From an uncultured Dokdonia sp. (lineage in GTDB: Bacteria; Bacteroidota; Bacteroidia; Flavobacteriales; Flavobacteriaceae), in the NCBI RefSeq assembly GCF_947492815.1, contig NZ_CANLOB010000015.1:1-64000 (forward strand): DNA of 64,000 nt. The letters are read 5' to 3'. This document shows positions 8,727 to 18,093 of this stretch, one piece after another. The translations under genes were made by a program, and so were the position numbers. A model generated the notes under the pieces. The model ran no database searches. It was not told the origin of the DNA and saw nothing but the letters and a program-made list of their open reading frames with translations. Each line of letters begins with the position of its first letter. Within the stretch, counting starts at the first letter, position 1.

Positions 8727-11700
8727 ATGAAGATTAAAAAATTCTGGAAACGAATTTTACTAGCATTCATAGTAGTTCCTATACTTGTAGTAGGAGGGCT
8801 TATACTCTATATTCAAAGCAATCAATCTGAAATTATTAAAGGAGAGATCGCAAAGCTAAACCTAGAACACAAAGGGCTTATTAGTGTTGGAGAAAGTGAA
8901 CTATCCCTTTTTGGTAACTTCCCGCACATCTCTATCAAAGTAAATGATGTACAAATTTTTGAAACCAAAGAAGACAATGCCCCCATCATCATGGACGTAA
9001 AAGACATCTATGTAGGCTTTAACCTATGGGATGTTGTCAATAAAAACTATGACATTCAATCAGTATTAATTGAAGATGGCATTTTTAACATTATCATTCA
9101 CGAAAACAATACTACCAATATTCAAAACTCCTTAGCAAGCACTTCTGAAACAGAAAGTCCTTCTATGAATATTCATCTTAAAAAAATCAAATTTAAAAAC
9201 CTAGATATCCATACGTTAGATGAAGCCACTAATACCGATGTCGAAAAATTCATATACGCAGGTACAGGTGGTTTTAGCCGAAAAGATAGTATCATCGCTG
9301 GGCATATAGACACCCATTTTGAATTGAATGTCATAAAAGATAGTGACACTACTTTTATTCGTCAAAAGCATTTTGAAATTAATACAGATCTTACTTTTAA
9401 TGAACATACCGGTATTCTTGAGATACAACCATCAGGGATTTCAATGGAAAATGGCGACTTTGAATTAGAAGGCAGTATAGACACACAAAATGATGTAGAC
9501 CTGGATCTGTCTATAAAAGGAACAAAGACCAATTTTGATATGCTGATTGCTTTTGCGCCAGCAGATGTAATTCCTGTACTAGAAAAATACAACAATGCAG
9601 GTAAAATTTATTTTAATGCCAGTATTAAAGGTCCTGCAAATAAAGGAAATAGACCAGCGATCAATGCCAGTTTTGGCGCAGGAAAAGCCTTCTTAGAAAA
9701 CACAGAAAAAAATAAGAAGATAGATAACCTAGGCTTTAATGGTCATTTCACCAACGGAGAAAACAGAGATACCAATACCATGGAGTTTTCCCTAAACGAT
9801 ATCACTGCATCATTAGAAAAAGGAGAGTTTAAAGGCTCTATTTTTGTCAAAAACTTCGAATCTCCAGAAGTAGAAATGCAAGTAGATTCCAATTTCAATC
9901 TTGACTTTATCGTAGATTTTTTTGAACTAGACCAAGTACAAGATGCCTCTGGACAAGTTTCATTAAAAATGAATTTTCACGATATCATTGATATTGACAA
10001 TCCCGAAAAAGCATTACAAAAACTAAATCAAGCCTATTTTGCAGAGCTCATCGTAAAAGATTTAAATGTTGTTTCCAAAGAACTCCCCGTTTCTTTAGAC
10101 AGTTTGAATGTAAACTTAGTCATGAATGGCAAAGAAGCAACACTTAAAAAATTTGAACTCTTAATGGGAAAATCAGATCTATCCATTACTGGTTTTCTTT
10201 CAGACTTACCAGCGATTGTACATCATACCAGTATCCCTGTAAAAGCCCATTTAGACATTACTTCTACCCATTTGGATATTGCAGAACTTACCCGTTTTTC
10301 TGTACAAGATTCTACACAAACAGGTATTGACGAACAAATAAAAGACTTGAGTTTAGGGCTTTCTTTTAACGCTTCCGCGAAAGATTTTACAGAATCTGAC
10401 TATTTACCAAAAGGGGAATTCTTTATTGATAGCCTGTATGCAGACTTAAAACATTACCCACATACACTACACGATTTTAATGCCGATGTATTTATAGACA
10501 CCAAAGACTTAGAAATTATCGATTTCACAGGCTTTATAGATGATAGTGATTTTCACTTTAATGGACTCATACATGATTATGCCTTTTGGATGCAACCTGA
10601 ACTGAATGGAGATGTCTATTTAGATATCAACCTCACATCAGATATGTTACGACTGGAAGACCTCTTCTCCTACAAAGGAGAAAACTATGTCCCAGAAGAC
10701 TATAGACATGAAGAGTTAGATGACTTGGCATTGCATTTTTCATCGAGTATGCATTATAAAGACTCTGTATTACATTCCATCGATCTAGGTTTAGATAAGT
10801 TGAATGCCAAAATGAAAGTACATCCCCTACCCTTTGATAATTTTAGAGGGAATATCCATTACGAAGACGACCACATTGTCATTAAAGACTTTCATGGAGA
10901 AATAGGAACTACCAATTTTAATTTCGATCTCAACTATTACCTAGGAGAAGATCTACAAATCAAGAAAAGAGATAATTATCTCGCTGTAAAAGCAAATTAT
11001 ATTGACTTTGATGCACTATTCAATTTTGAACTAAGTCCACCAACAACACCAACAGAGGTCGTAAGCACTACAACCGATGATGTCAAAGAACATGCAGAAG
11101 CCTTCAATCTCTATGAACTGCCATTTACAGACATGCAATTCAAGGCAGATATCGGACATTTTATATACCACCGAATCGATCTTCAAAATATAAAAGCCGA
11201 TATACGAACCACCCCTAACCATTACATCTATATAGATACACTAGATATGAATGCCGCTGGAGGAAACATCCGATTAAGTGGTTATTTTAATGGTAGTGAT
11301 CCTAAGCATATCTATATGCAACCCGACTTGGTAATGACCAATGTAGATTTGGACAAACTACTCTTCAAGTTTGAAAACTTTGGACAAGACCATCTCGTTT
11401 CAGAAAATTTACAAGGTAAACTCACATCTCAAATCAAAGGCAAGATTAGAGTATACCCAGATATGACACCAGATCTGGATCAATCTACCATAGAAATGGA
11501 CGTCAAAGTATTAAACGGGCGATTAAAAAATTACGACCCTATGCTCGCACTTTCGGATTATATGGGTGATAAAAACCTCCAAAACATCCGATTTGACACC
11601 CTACAAAACAACATAGACATACAGAAAGGAACCATCAATATTCCTATGATGACTATCGAATCTACCATAGGTCATATGGAATTATCAGGTACCCATGATA

Positions 11701-11927
11701 GCGATCAAAATATTGATTACTACCTACGTATTCCTTGGAAAGCCGCACGAAAAGCCGCTTGGCAAAAACTATTTAAAGGCAAAAGAGACACCCTTGTAAA
11801 CCCAGAACAAGAAGATGCCATTGTAGCCATAGACACCACCAAAAAAATCAGGTACCTCAACCTAAAGATCAAAGGCAACATCGATGACTACAAAATCTCA
11901 TTAGGCAAGAAAAAAGAAAAGGAGTAA
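8727..11927 (+). CDS. AsmA family protein (large inner-membrane-anchored, TamB/AsmA-like)
   Basis: A 1066-residue protein with one N-terminal membrane helix (about 9-28), followed by a very long beta-rich periplasmic region built of repeated short strands, ending with an AsmA C-terminal type region (about 860-1060: LSENLQGKLTSQIKG-like, then IRYLNLKIKGNIDDYKISLG). AsmA-like proteins bridge inner and outer membranes and are implicated in phospholipid transport. It is a single gene between two repeat-filled gaps. In-frame TTCCGCGAAAG at about 10375 is one mismatch from the dispersed palindrome. The function is known only at family level. Confidence 0.85.
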   Translation: MKIKKFWKRILLAFIVVPILVVGGLILYIQSNQSEIIKGEIAKLNLEHKGLISVGESELSLFGNFPHISIKVNDVQIFETKEDNAPIIMDVKDIYVGFNLWDVVNKNYDIQSVLIEDGIFNIIIHENNTTNIQNSLASTSETESPSMNIHLKKIKFKNLDIHTLDEATNTDVEKFIYAGTGGFSRKDSIIAGHIDTHFELNVIKDSDTTFIRQKHFEINTDLTFNEHTGILEIQPSGISMENGDFELEGSIDTQNDVDLDLSIKGTKTNFDMLIAFAPADVIPVLEKYNNAGKIYFNASIKGPANKGNRPAINASFGAGKAFLENTEKNKKIDNLGFNGHFTNGENRDTNTMEFSLNDITASLEKGEFKGSIFVKNFESPEVEMQVDSNFNLDFIVDFFELDQVQDASGQVSLKMNFHDIIDIDNPEKALQKLNQAYFAELIVKDLNVVSKELPVSLDSLNVNLVMNGKEATLKKFELLMGKSDLSITGFLSDLPAIVHHTSIPVKAHLDITSTHLDIAELTRFSVQDSTQTGIDEQIKDLSLGLSFNASAKDFTESDYLPKGEFFIDSLYADLKHYPHTLHDFNADVFIDTKDLEIIDFTGFIDDSDFHFNGLIHDYAFWMQPELNGDVYLDINLTSDMLRLEDLFSYKGENYVPEDYRHEELDDLALHFSSSMHYKDSVLHSIDLGLDKLNAKMKVHPLPFDNFRGNIHYEDDHIVIKDFHGEIGTTNFNFDLNYYLGEDLQIKKRDNYLAVKANYIDFDALFNFELSPPTTPTEVVSTTTDDVKEHAEAFNLYELPFTDMQFKADIGHFIYHRIDLQNIKADIRTTPNHYIYIDTLDMNAAGGNIRLSGYFNGSDPKHIYMQPDLVMTNVDLDKLLFKFENFGQDHLVSENLQGKLTSQIKGKIRVYPDMTPDLDQSTIEMDVKVLNGRLKNYDPMLALSDYMGDKNLQNIRFDTLQNNIDIQKGTINIPMMTIESTIGHMELSGTHDSDQNIDYYLRIPWKAARKAAWQKLFKGKRDTLVNPEQEDAIVAIDTTKKIRYLNLKIKGNIDDYKISLGKKKEKE

Positions 11928-12422
11928 ATACATTATTTAACATCACCCTGAATTCATTTCAGGGTCTAACAAGCTTTTATCGTCATTCTGAACTCGTTTC
12001 AGAATCTCAAACACAATCACCTATAGACTCTCTTCTCTCTTCTCTCTTCTCTCTTCTCTATAATCTATATTCTCTTTTTAAAATTCGCTTTCGCGAAAAG
12101 ATATAATGAAGCATAGGTTTATAATGAGCTTACCGAAGTATTAAAATAAACTTCGTCACTTGAGCAACAAGCAGTCATCTCGACTGCAGGAGAGATCACA
12201 CATCATACTAAGATCCCACAGATAAAATATTCACTGTTATGCGATTTCCTGCCTGCGGCAGGCAAGCTCGTCGTTCATTCTTCACGCTATCGAAATGACG
12301 AAGACAAAAGAAACTTTCTGACTCATTTACGGGTTTCCGTAACGAAGGTTGTGGGGAATTGGGTAGGTTTAGAGTTTTACAAACGCTCTGTAACGTTTAA
12401 ATAAAAATTAGAAGCAATCTAA
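11928..12422. other. repeat-filled intergenic region before the methyltransferase cassette
   Basis: No gene is seen in these 495 bp. It holds two CATTCTGAA-type elements (11941-11968 and 11981-12008), a heptanucleotide tandem repeat (12028-12059), a TTTCGCGAAA core (12089-12098), a GCAGTCATCTCGACTGCAGG dyad near 12171-12190 and a CCTGCCTGCGGCAGGC hairpin near 12250-12266. The last 100 bp (GTAACGAAGG to the ATG) are repeat-free and should carry the cassette promoter. Confidence 0.65.
12028..12059. repeat. heptanucleotide tandem repeat CTCTCTT
   Basis: Four perfect CTCTCTT units (12028-12055) plus a partial fifth. It lies about 360 bp upstream of the methyltransferase start and about 100 bp after the AsmA-like stop, outside any coding region. 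Confidence 0.8.
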
Positions 12423-13241
12423 ATGCAACAAACAAAAAAAATAAAACCTTTTTTAAGATGGGCTGGTGGAAAAACATGGCTCCTTAAATACATTGATGAC
12501 TTTCTTCCAGGTAATATTTATAATAATTACCACGAACCATTTTTGGGTGGAGGGGCAATTTTTTTTCACTTACAACCTAATACATCAATTCTTTCAGATC
12601 TAAATCCAGAATTAATTGAATCATACATTCAAGTAAGAGATAATGTTGAAGAATTGATTAAAATATTAGAATCTTATAAGAATGATAAGGATTTTTATTA
12701 TAAACTTAGAAATTCCTCACCAAGGAAAGCAGCTACAAAGGCAGCTAGGTTTATATATCTAAATAAAACTTCATTTAATGGAATTTTCAGAGTCAACTTA
12801 AAAGGTGAATATAATGTTCCTTATGGTTATAAAAAAAATTACAACGTTGATCCTGAAAATATGAGAAACGTTTCTAAGATACTAAAAAATGCAAAAATCA
12901 TAAATCAAGATTTTGAAAAATCATTAGACTCAATAAAACCAAAAGATTTGATTTTTTTAGACCCTCCTTACACAGTTACACATAATGATAATGGTTTTAT
13001 AAAATATAATGCAAAGCTATTTAATGAAGAATCTCAATTACGTTTAGCAAAATATATTGACAAAATTGAAGAAATAGGAGCTTATTATATTTTGACTAAT
13101 GCAGCACATAAATGGGTACACAAAGTTTTTAAGAGGGACAGTAATAAAATATACACTCTCAATAGAATTAGCATAATTGGAGGAATCAATGCTGTAAGAG
13201 GAAATTATGAAGAATATTTAATATCTAATATCAAGAATTAA
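12423..13241 (+). CDS. Dam-type DNA N6-adenine methyltransferase
   Basis: A 272-residue D12-class (alpha-type) adenine methyltransferase. Motif X is WAGGK (13-17), motif I is EPFLGGGA (38-45) for S-adenosylmethionine binding, and motif IV is DPPY (180-183), the catalytic signature. The region LNKTSFNG...NLKGEYNVPYG (113-135) closely parallels the corresponding stretch of E. coli Dam and M.DpnII, so GATC is a reasonable guess for the target, though that is inference. It should methylate host DNA. The stop is 3 bp before the next start, so the two genes form an operon. The third-position composition is more AT-rich than in the flanking genes, which hints at horizontal gain. Confidence 0.92.
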   Translation: MQQTKKIKPFLRWAGGKTWLLKYIDDFLPGNIYNNYHEPFLGGGAIFFHLQPNTSILSDLNPELIESYIQVRDNVEELIKILESYKNDKDFYYKLRNSSPRKAATKAARFIYLNKTSFNGIFRVNLKGEYNVPYGYKKNYNVDPENMRNVSKILKNAKIINQDFEKSLDSIKPKDLIFLDPPYTVTHNDNGFIKYNAKLFNEESQLRLAKYIDKIEEIGAYYILTNAAHKWVHKVFKRDSNKIYTLNRISIIGGINAVRGNYEEYLISNIKN

Positions 13242-13244
13242 CCT

Positions 13245-15596
13245 ATGGCATTCCTAAAGCAAATTGCAATAGATGAGATTAAATCAAAGCTAACAAACGA
13301 TCTTTCTAAACTTGGAAAGATTTATAAAGCTAAAAAAGTAATTTATGATGAAATAAGTGTGACTCATAATTTAGTTGAAGATTATTTAGATGATGATTGG
13401 GAGGTTTTCAAAATTTTAAAAACTAAAACTAGACTAAGGAAACCTAAGTCTCATAACCGTCTGTTTGAGGATGATATTTGGTGTCAATTTTATGAATTAG
13501 GGTATCGGAATATGAATTTTGATGAATCGTTCCAATTACCTTATGGAAAAGAAGAGGAAGATAGTAAACAAATAGACGTAATAGCAATTGATGATGAATC
13601 AATAATAATAATTGAATGTAAATCAAGTGAGAAACCTCGAAAACCGAAATCTTTAAAAGATGAATTCACTGCCCTTGCTACTATGTTAATTGGATTTCAA
13701 AAAACATTGAAGCAGATGTTAGGAAATACTCTAAAAATAAAATTCATATACGCTACACGAAATATAAGAATTGATCATGAAAGTGTAGATATTGAGCGCT
13801 TAAAAAAAGTAGGAGGTTTTTATTATAATGATAATACTTATAATTATATAAATTCTCTTATTAGAAACTATAAAGATGCAGCAAAGTATCAATTACTTGG
13901 AATAATTTTTAAACATCAATTAATTTCAACTGAAAGAATAGAATTACCGGCATTAGAAGGTTTCATGGGTAAAGAAAAGTATTATATGTTTTCTATTGAA
14001 CCGCATCTTCTACTTAAAATGGGCTTTATATTACATAGAACAAAAGCCAATGAATCTGAAATGCCCACCTACCAACGACTTCTAGTTCCTAGTCGATTAA
14101 AAGGAATAACTAAATTTCTTGAAGCAGGAGGCTATTTCCCAAATTCAATAATTGTTAATTTTAATAAAGGTAAACATAAACTTGAATTTCAAGCTAATTC
14201 AAGAGCTAGTGATTCTAGATCTCGGGCAGGTATCTTAAAAATACCTAATGCATATGCAATTGCTTATATAATAGATGGTCAACACAGAGTCTATGGATAT
14301 GCTAATTCAGATTTCAAAGCTAGCAATACTATTCCTGTAGTCGCGTTTACTAATCTAAGTTCAGTAAAGCAACTTGAAATATTCATGGATATAAATCAAA
14401 ATCAAAAAGCTGTGAGTCCTAGTTTAAGACTTACTCTTGAAGAAGATCTATATTGGGGTAGTGAGATAGCAGCATCTAGAATAAAAGCACTTAAATCATC
14501 TATTGTCAAAGATTTAGGGACTCTTCCACTTAGTCCTTTAAATGGTAAAATATCTATTGGAGAAGATCATTCAAATCTTACATTCAAACCATTTTATTCC
14601 GCATTAACTAAATCAAGTCTTTTACCCATAGCAATAGGTAATAAATATCAAGAAAATACTGTAAAATATTCTCTTTATAATATTGCCCAAGGTGATCACG
14701 ATAAAGCGATGAAGAACGCAAAAAAAAGAATTATTTCGTTGTTAATTCGATCTTATGAATTTGTAGAATCTAATTACCCTAATGTATTTGATGACGAAAA
14801 ATCATTAATTTTATCAAATAGAGGGACTTACGCTTTCATTACACTCATCGGAAGTTTACATAAATTTGTATCTGAAAATAATTTAATTAATAGATTAACA
14901 AATGCTGAAGACAGATTTAATTCAATAGAAAAATATATCAAATCTCTATTAGAATTTATCAAAAATATTTCTGAAGAAGATCATAATAAATACCTGGTAA
15001 ACTTAGGGTCTGGAGCAGATATTAAATGGTTAAGATATTTTCAAAGTATCGTAAATGAAGCTCATCAAGAATATGAACCAATAGAACTAATTGACTGGAA
15101 AGAGAGAAAAGATGAATCATTACAACTTAAAGCTCATGATTTAATCTATGACATAGAAAAGTATACGAAAACTCATGTTTTAGATACGATTAAAATTCTT
15201 TTTGGAATAGATTGGGATTTAGAAATAAATGCAATTAAAAGAGAATGTCTTAAAAGGGCTGAAGAAGAGAACGAGAGATATTATAAAGAAGGTCTAAAGA
15301 AGAAAAAAACTAAATGGACCGAAATGTTTACAATAAATGACTATAAATCAATAATTACAAAATATTGGACTAAGGTTCCAATTAATGAAAATGATCAAAA
15401 AGATTTTATAACATTTGAAAATAGGTTTACTATAGATATTGGAGATGGAATAGGAAGTAAAGCTACTAGAGTTAAATGGATTTCATACTTTAATTCATAT
15501 AGAAATCTATCAGCCCATGCAGGTTCAAAAGATAAAGGACTAAACAAAGAGGAAATAGAGTTCTTACAGAAAGTTAGAGAGCATTTTTATAAATAA
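13245..15596 (+). CDS. DGQHR-domain protein with PD-(D/E)XK nuclease-like N-terminus and HEPN-like C-terminus
   Basis: A 783-residue protein. Residues about 75-180 look like a PD-(D/E)XK nuclease core: an acidic helix (DDIWCQFYELGY), then Asp111 in QIDVIAIDD, then Glu124-Cys-Lys126 in IIIECKSS. Residues about 240-420 are a DGQHR domain, with IDGQHRVYGY (343-352) and the partner strand FMDINQNQKAV (380-390), as in DndB and related DNA-modification proteins. The C-terminal helical region (about 630-783) ends with RNLSAH (753-758), which fits the Rx4-6H active site of HEPN ribonucleases. It directly follows the methyltransferase (3-bp gap), which could protect self DNA. The nuclease and HEPN assignments rest on motifs alone; the DGQHR call is firm. 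Confidence 0.8.
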   Translation: MAFLKQIAIDEIKSKLTNDLSKLGKIYKAKKVIYDEISVTHNLVEDYLDDDWEVFKILKTKTRLRKPKSHNRLFEDDIWCQFYELGYRNMNFDESFQLPYGKEEEDSKQIDVIAIDDESIIIIECKSSEKPRKPKSLKDEFTALATMLIGFQKTLKQMLGNTLKIKFIYATRNIRIDHESVDIERLKKVGGFYYNDNTYNYINSLIRNYKDAAKYQLLGIIFKHQLISTERIELPALEGFMGKEKYYMFSIEPHLLLKMGFILHRTKANESEMPTYQRLLVPSRLKGITKFLEAGGYFPNSIIVNFNKGKHKLEFQANSRASDSRSRAGILKIPNAYAIAYIIDGQHRVYGYANSDFKASNTIPVVAFTNLSSVKQLEIFMDINQNQKAVSPSLRLTLEEDLYWGSEIAASRIKALKSSIVKDLGTLPLSPLNGKISIGEDHSNLTFKPFYSALTKSSLLPIAIGNKYQENTVKYSLYNIAQGDHDKAMKNAKKRIISLLIRSYEFVESNYPNVFDDEKSLILSNRGTYAFITLIGSLHKFVSENNLINRLTNAEDRFNSIEKYIKSLLEFIKNISEEDHNKYLVNLGSGADIKWLRYFQSIVNEAHQEYEPIELIDWKERKDESLQLKAHDLIYDIEKYTKTHVLDTIKILFGIDWDLEINAIKRECLKRAEEENERYYKEGLKKKKTKWTEMFTINDYKSIITKYWTKVPINENDQKDFITFENRFTIDIGDGIGSKATRVKWISYFNSYRNLSAHAGSKDKGLNKEEIEFLQKVREHFYK

Positions 15597-15888
15597 TTAT
15601 GTATTCAAAAATAATATAGACTTATATTATTACGGATACAAATCGAGAGCTAGTCAAATAATTATTAACTTCATTGAAATTCCCCCACATCTCCCCAAAC
15701 ATTTCCATAACTTTAATCGGTACCCAAAACTTTTTTGCGACACTTTTAAAAAAGGTACGTTATTATAGTGTAAAGGCATTAAATCAAAACTCCCGCTGAA
15801 AAGCGGGATTAGTTTAACTTACACTATTGAGTGCGTCTTACAGACTTCTCAATACTGAGTTTCACTAACAACACATCAAAACCGATTT
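15597..15888. other. intergenic region with a TCCCGCT hairpin
   Basis: TCCCGCT (15791-15797) pairs with AGCGGGA (15802-15808) over a GAAA tetraloop and is followed by TTAGTTT, a weak terminator for the methyltransferase cassette. The remaining 290 bp are non-coding. The promoter of the sigma-factor operon is presumably between 15810 and 15880, but no clear TAnnTTTG element is visible. Confidence 0.5.
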
Positions 15889-16425
15889 TTGGAACAATTA
15901 GAATTAATAGAAGCATGCAAAAACAATAACCTAAAAGCACAAATGCAAGTCTATCTTAATTATAAAGATATGCTGTACAACGTGAGTTTTAGAATTGTAA
16001 AAAGCAAACAAGATGCACAAGACACCGTGCACGATGCCTTTATCAAAGCGTTCCAAAATATTTCAAAACTTGAAGACAATCATAACCTAGGCGCCTGGTT
16101 AAAACGTATTGTCATCAACTGTTCTTTAGACTTCTTACGAAAGAAAAAGAAACTCGATGACTTACAAGACTCGGTAGCGCTTCAAGAAGAGGAAGAAGAC
16201 ACAGATACCTTTGAAGAGACGTCTTTAAAAGTAGCCGCAGTAAAAAAAGCAATACACGCATTAAAAGACAAATACCGAATCATTATCATATTGTACCTCA
16301 TTGAAGACTATTCGCATAGAGAAATCGCCGAACAATTAGGTTTAAATGAAAGTACGGTACGTAATCAATACATACGAGGAAAACGTCTTTTAATACAGCA
16401 ATTGCAAAACAACGTAGAAGTATGA
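15889..16425 (+). CDS. ECF-family RNA polymerase sigma factor
   Basis: A 178-residue sigma-70 family protein of the extracytoplasmic-function type. Region 2 (about 20-90) has QDAQDTVHDAFIKAF and LGAWLKRIVINCSLDFLRKKK; region 4 (about 120-175) has IILYLIEDYSHREIAEQLGLNESTVRNQYIRGKRLL, the helix-turn-helix that reads the -35 box. The TTG start is chosen because it gives the usual N-terminus (MEQLELIEACK) and no ATG lies upstream. Its end overlaps the next gene by 4 bp (ATGA), so it is translationally coupled to a probable membrane anti-sigma factor. Confidence 0.92.
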   Translation: MEQLELIEACKNNNLKAQMQVYLNYKDMLYNVSFRIVKSKQDAQDTVHDAFIKAFQNISKLEDNHNLGAWLKRIVINCSLDFLRKKKKLDDLQDSVALQEEEEDTDTFEETSLKVAAVKKAIHALKDKYRIIIILYLIEDYSHREIAEQLGLNESTVRNQYIRGKRLLIQQLQNNVEV

Positions 16426-17048
16426 ATGTAGAAGATTTTATAAAGAAGCACAAAGATGCCTTTGACGATCAGCAAATGCCTGACAATGCAACGTTAGATT
16501 TTGAAACGAGACTAAAAAAAGAGTTGCATACATCAAAGCGTTCCAAAAGGATACAAATGATTCGATATGTGTCTATGGCAGCAAGTCTGGTACTCGTTAT
16601 TGCATTGGGATACCTTTATAATGAAAACAAAAAAGAACAATTAGAAATTAGAGACAACCTGGTGCTTGCTTTAGGAGAAGATCAAACCAATAGTACACGT
16701 TTACAAGCCATCTATGATATAGAAGATCAGTATCAAAATCAAGAAGAAGATGAAAAAATACTGCATGCCTTTTTTAAAATTCTAAAAGAAGATTCCGATA
16801 GTAATTCTAAAATAGCTGTCATAGATGCTCTTTTAAAGTTTCCTAATAATCAAAGAGTACGCAACAACCTCATTGAAGCCTTGGAAACAGAAAAAGAACC
16901 CTTAGTACAGCTGAAACTTATCAAATCGGTTTCCATTTTAAGAGAGCAACGAGCCAAAGAACCACTTAAAAAAATTATAGAAAACAAAGAATCATTACCC
17001 TTAGTAAAAGGGAACGCATCTGCCTCATTGGCCATGTTAAATCAATAA
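16422..17048 (+). CDS. membrane-anchored HEAT-repeat protein, probable anti-sigma factor
   Basis: A 208-residue protein: a cytoplasmic N-terminus (about 1-45) with FIKKHKDAFDDQQMPDNATLDFETRLKKEL-type helices, one membrane helix (about 47-64), and a periplasmic HEAT-like helical array (about 85-205, with VIDALLKFPNNQRVRNNLIEAL and VQLKLIKSVSILRE). A sigma-binding tail, single membrane helix and periplasmic protein-interaction domain fit an anti-sigma factor. Coupling to the ECF sigma gene by a 4-bp overlap supports this. It lacks the zinc-binding HxxxCxxC motif of ZAS-type anti-sigmas, so the mechanism is inferred. Confidence 0.7.
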   Translation: MNVEDFIKKHKDAFDDQQMPDNATLDFETRLKKELHTSKRSKRIQMIRYVSMAASLVLVIALGYLYNENKKEQLEIRDNLVLALGEDQTNSTRLQAIYDIEDQYQNQEEDEKILHAFFKILKEDSDSNSKIAVIDALLKFPNNQRVRNNLIEALETEKEPLVQLKLIKSVSILREQRAKEPLKKIIENKESLPLVKGNASASLAMLNQ

Positions 17049-17058
17049 AACGAACAAA

Positions 17059-17985
17059 ATGAAACATATTATCACACTAGTCACTTTCCTTTTCATCATA
17101 GGAACAGGATACGCACAAAAAAATGAAAAACGCATCACGTTTACAAAAGGAACCTTAAAATTATGTTCCACAGCTAATATGACCATTAGCGGATATGATG
17201 GCGATGAAGTCATCATTAAAAGCCTCAATAATAACGCAAACTATGCCTATTACAACCGTTTTGGCGAGAAATTAAAAACGCTAAAATCAACAGATTCTGT
17301 GGTATTTGGATATACATCCTTCTTTAATGAAGAGGAGAATAAAGAACTGGAAGAAGGCCTGACTCCTTTAGGAAATAAATCAAACAATCCTGCTGACAAT
17401 CTGTATTTAGACATTACAGAAAAACCAGGAGAATTAATTATCAAAGATTATAATGGTATATCTAATAATCCAGGCATCATAAACACTGTCAATTTTAATA
17501 ACAAATATGAAATACTCATTCCTAACTCGGTAAAACTATTATGGAATACAGAAGGATGCAAGAAGACCAATTCAAATACCTTTTTTATTACCTCTAATTC
17601 GAATGCTTGGAAATTATCAGATTTTAAAGGAGAAGCCGAGATTGCTACTTCGTATCGTTCTATCAACTTAACCGATGTAAGTGGTCCCGTCATAGCAAAT
17701 ACGATAGGCGGAAATATAAAAGTAGTTTTTGATAAAGTATCGCCTACAAATTTATATTCTCTAATCAGTAATGATGGATACATTGATATGACATTACCTC
17801 AAAATGCCAATGTACAACTAGATGCCACTGGAAATCGCATTTTAAGTGATATTGATTTTAAGGTTTTAAATGAAGATCTTACCGAATTTGATGGAAAAAG
17901 AATGCGACTGGAACTAAATGGAGGGAAAACCAAAATGAAACTAGATGCTAGTCAAGGAAGCATTTATCTTAGAAAAAGCAAGTAA
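17059..17985 (+). CDS. secreted beta-helical protein of the sigma operon (DUF4097-like)
   Basis: A 308-residue protein with a cleavable signal peptide (1-19, ending GYAQ). The mature part repeats short beta-strands of the adhesin/DUF4097 kind (LSDFKGEAEIATSYRSINLTDVSGPVIANTIGGNIKVVF, LNGGKTKMKLDASQGSIYLRK). It starts 10 bp after the HEAT-repeat gene and is the third gene of the sigma operon. In Bacteroidota such proteins often follow sigma/anti-sigma pairs; a role in envelope sensing is likely but unproven. Confidence 0.65.
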   Translation: MKHIITLVTFLFIIGTGYAQKNEKRITFTKGTLKLCSTANMTISGYDGDEVIIKSLNNNANYAYYNRFGEKLKTLKSTDSVVFGYTSFFNEEENKELEEGLTPLGNKSNNPADNLYLDITEKPGELIIKDYNGISNNPGIINTVNFNNKYEILIPNSVKLLWNTEGCKKTNSNTFFITSNSNAWKLSDFKGEAEIATSYRSINLTDVSGPVIANTIGGNIKVVFDKVSPTNLYSLISNDGYIDMTLPQNANVQLDATGNRILSDIDFKVLNEDLTEFDGKRMRLELNGGKTKMKLDASQGSIYLRKSK

Positions 17986-17994
17986 ATCATATAC

Positions 17995-18022
17995 GTCATT
18001 CTGAATTCATTTCAGAATCTCA
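17995..18022. repeat. CATTCTGAA-TTCAGAAT repeat
   Basis: Identical over the core to the copy at 18984, including the following CTCACAGG. It directly follows the sigma operon. Confidence 0.7.
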
Positions 18023-18050
18023 CAGGCAGCACTAGCAAGTAAAGTTTGAC

Positions 18051-18093
18051 AAAAATAGAGTAACACTCTAAATTAGAGTGTTACTCTATTTTT
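18051..18093. terminator. 43-bp near-perfect palindrome, terminator-like
   Basis: The 21-nt arms (18051-18071 and 18073-18093) starting AAAAATAGAGTAACACTCTA are exact inverse complements around a single base. Read in either direction it ends in a T5 run, so it could terminate transcription both ways. It follows the sigma operon. A diverged copy is at 8459-8500. A CCTGCCTGCCGGCGAGGCAG repeat follows at about 18133-18155. Confidence 0.7.

Noticed and set aside
12028..12059. CRISPR array
   Set aside because: Units are 7 bp without spacers and without cas genes, so it is a simple tandem repeat.
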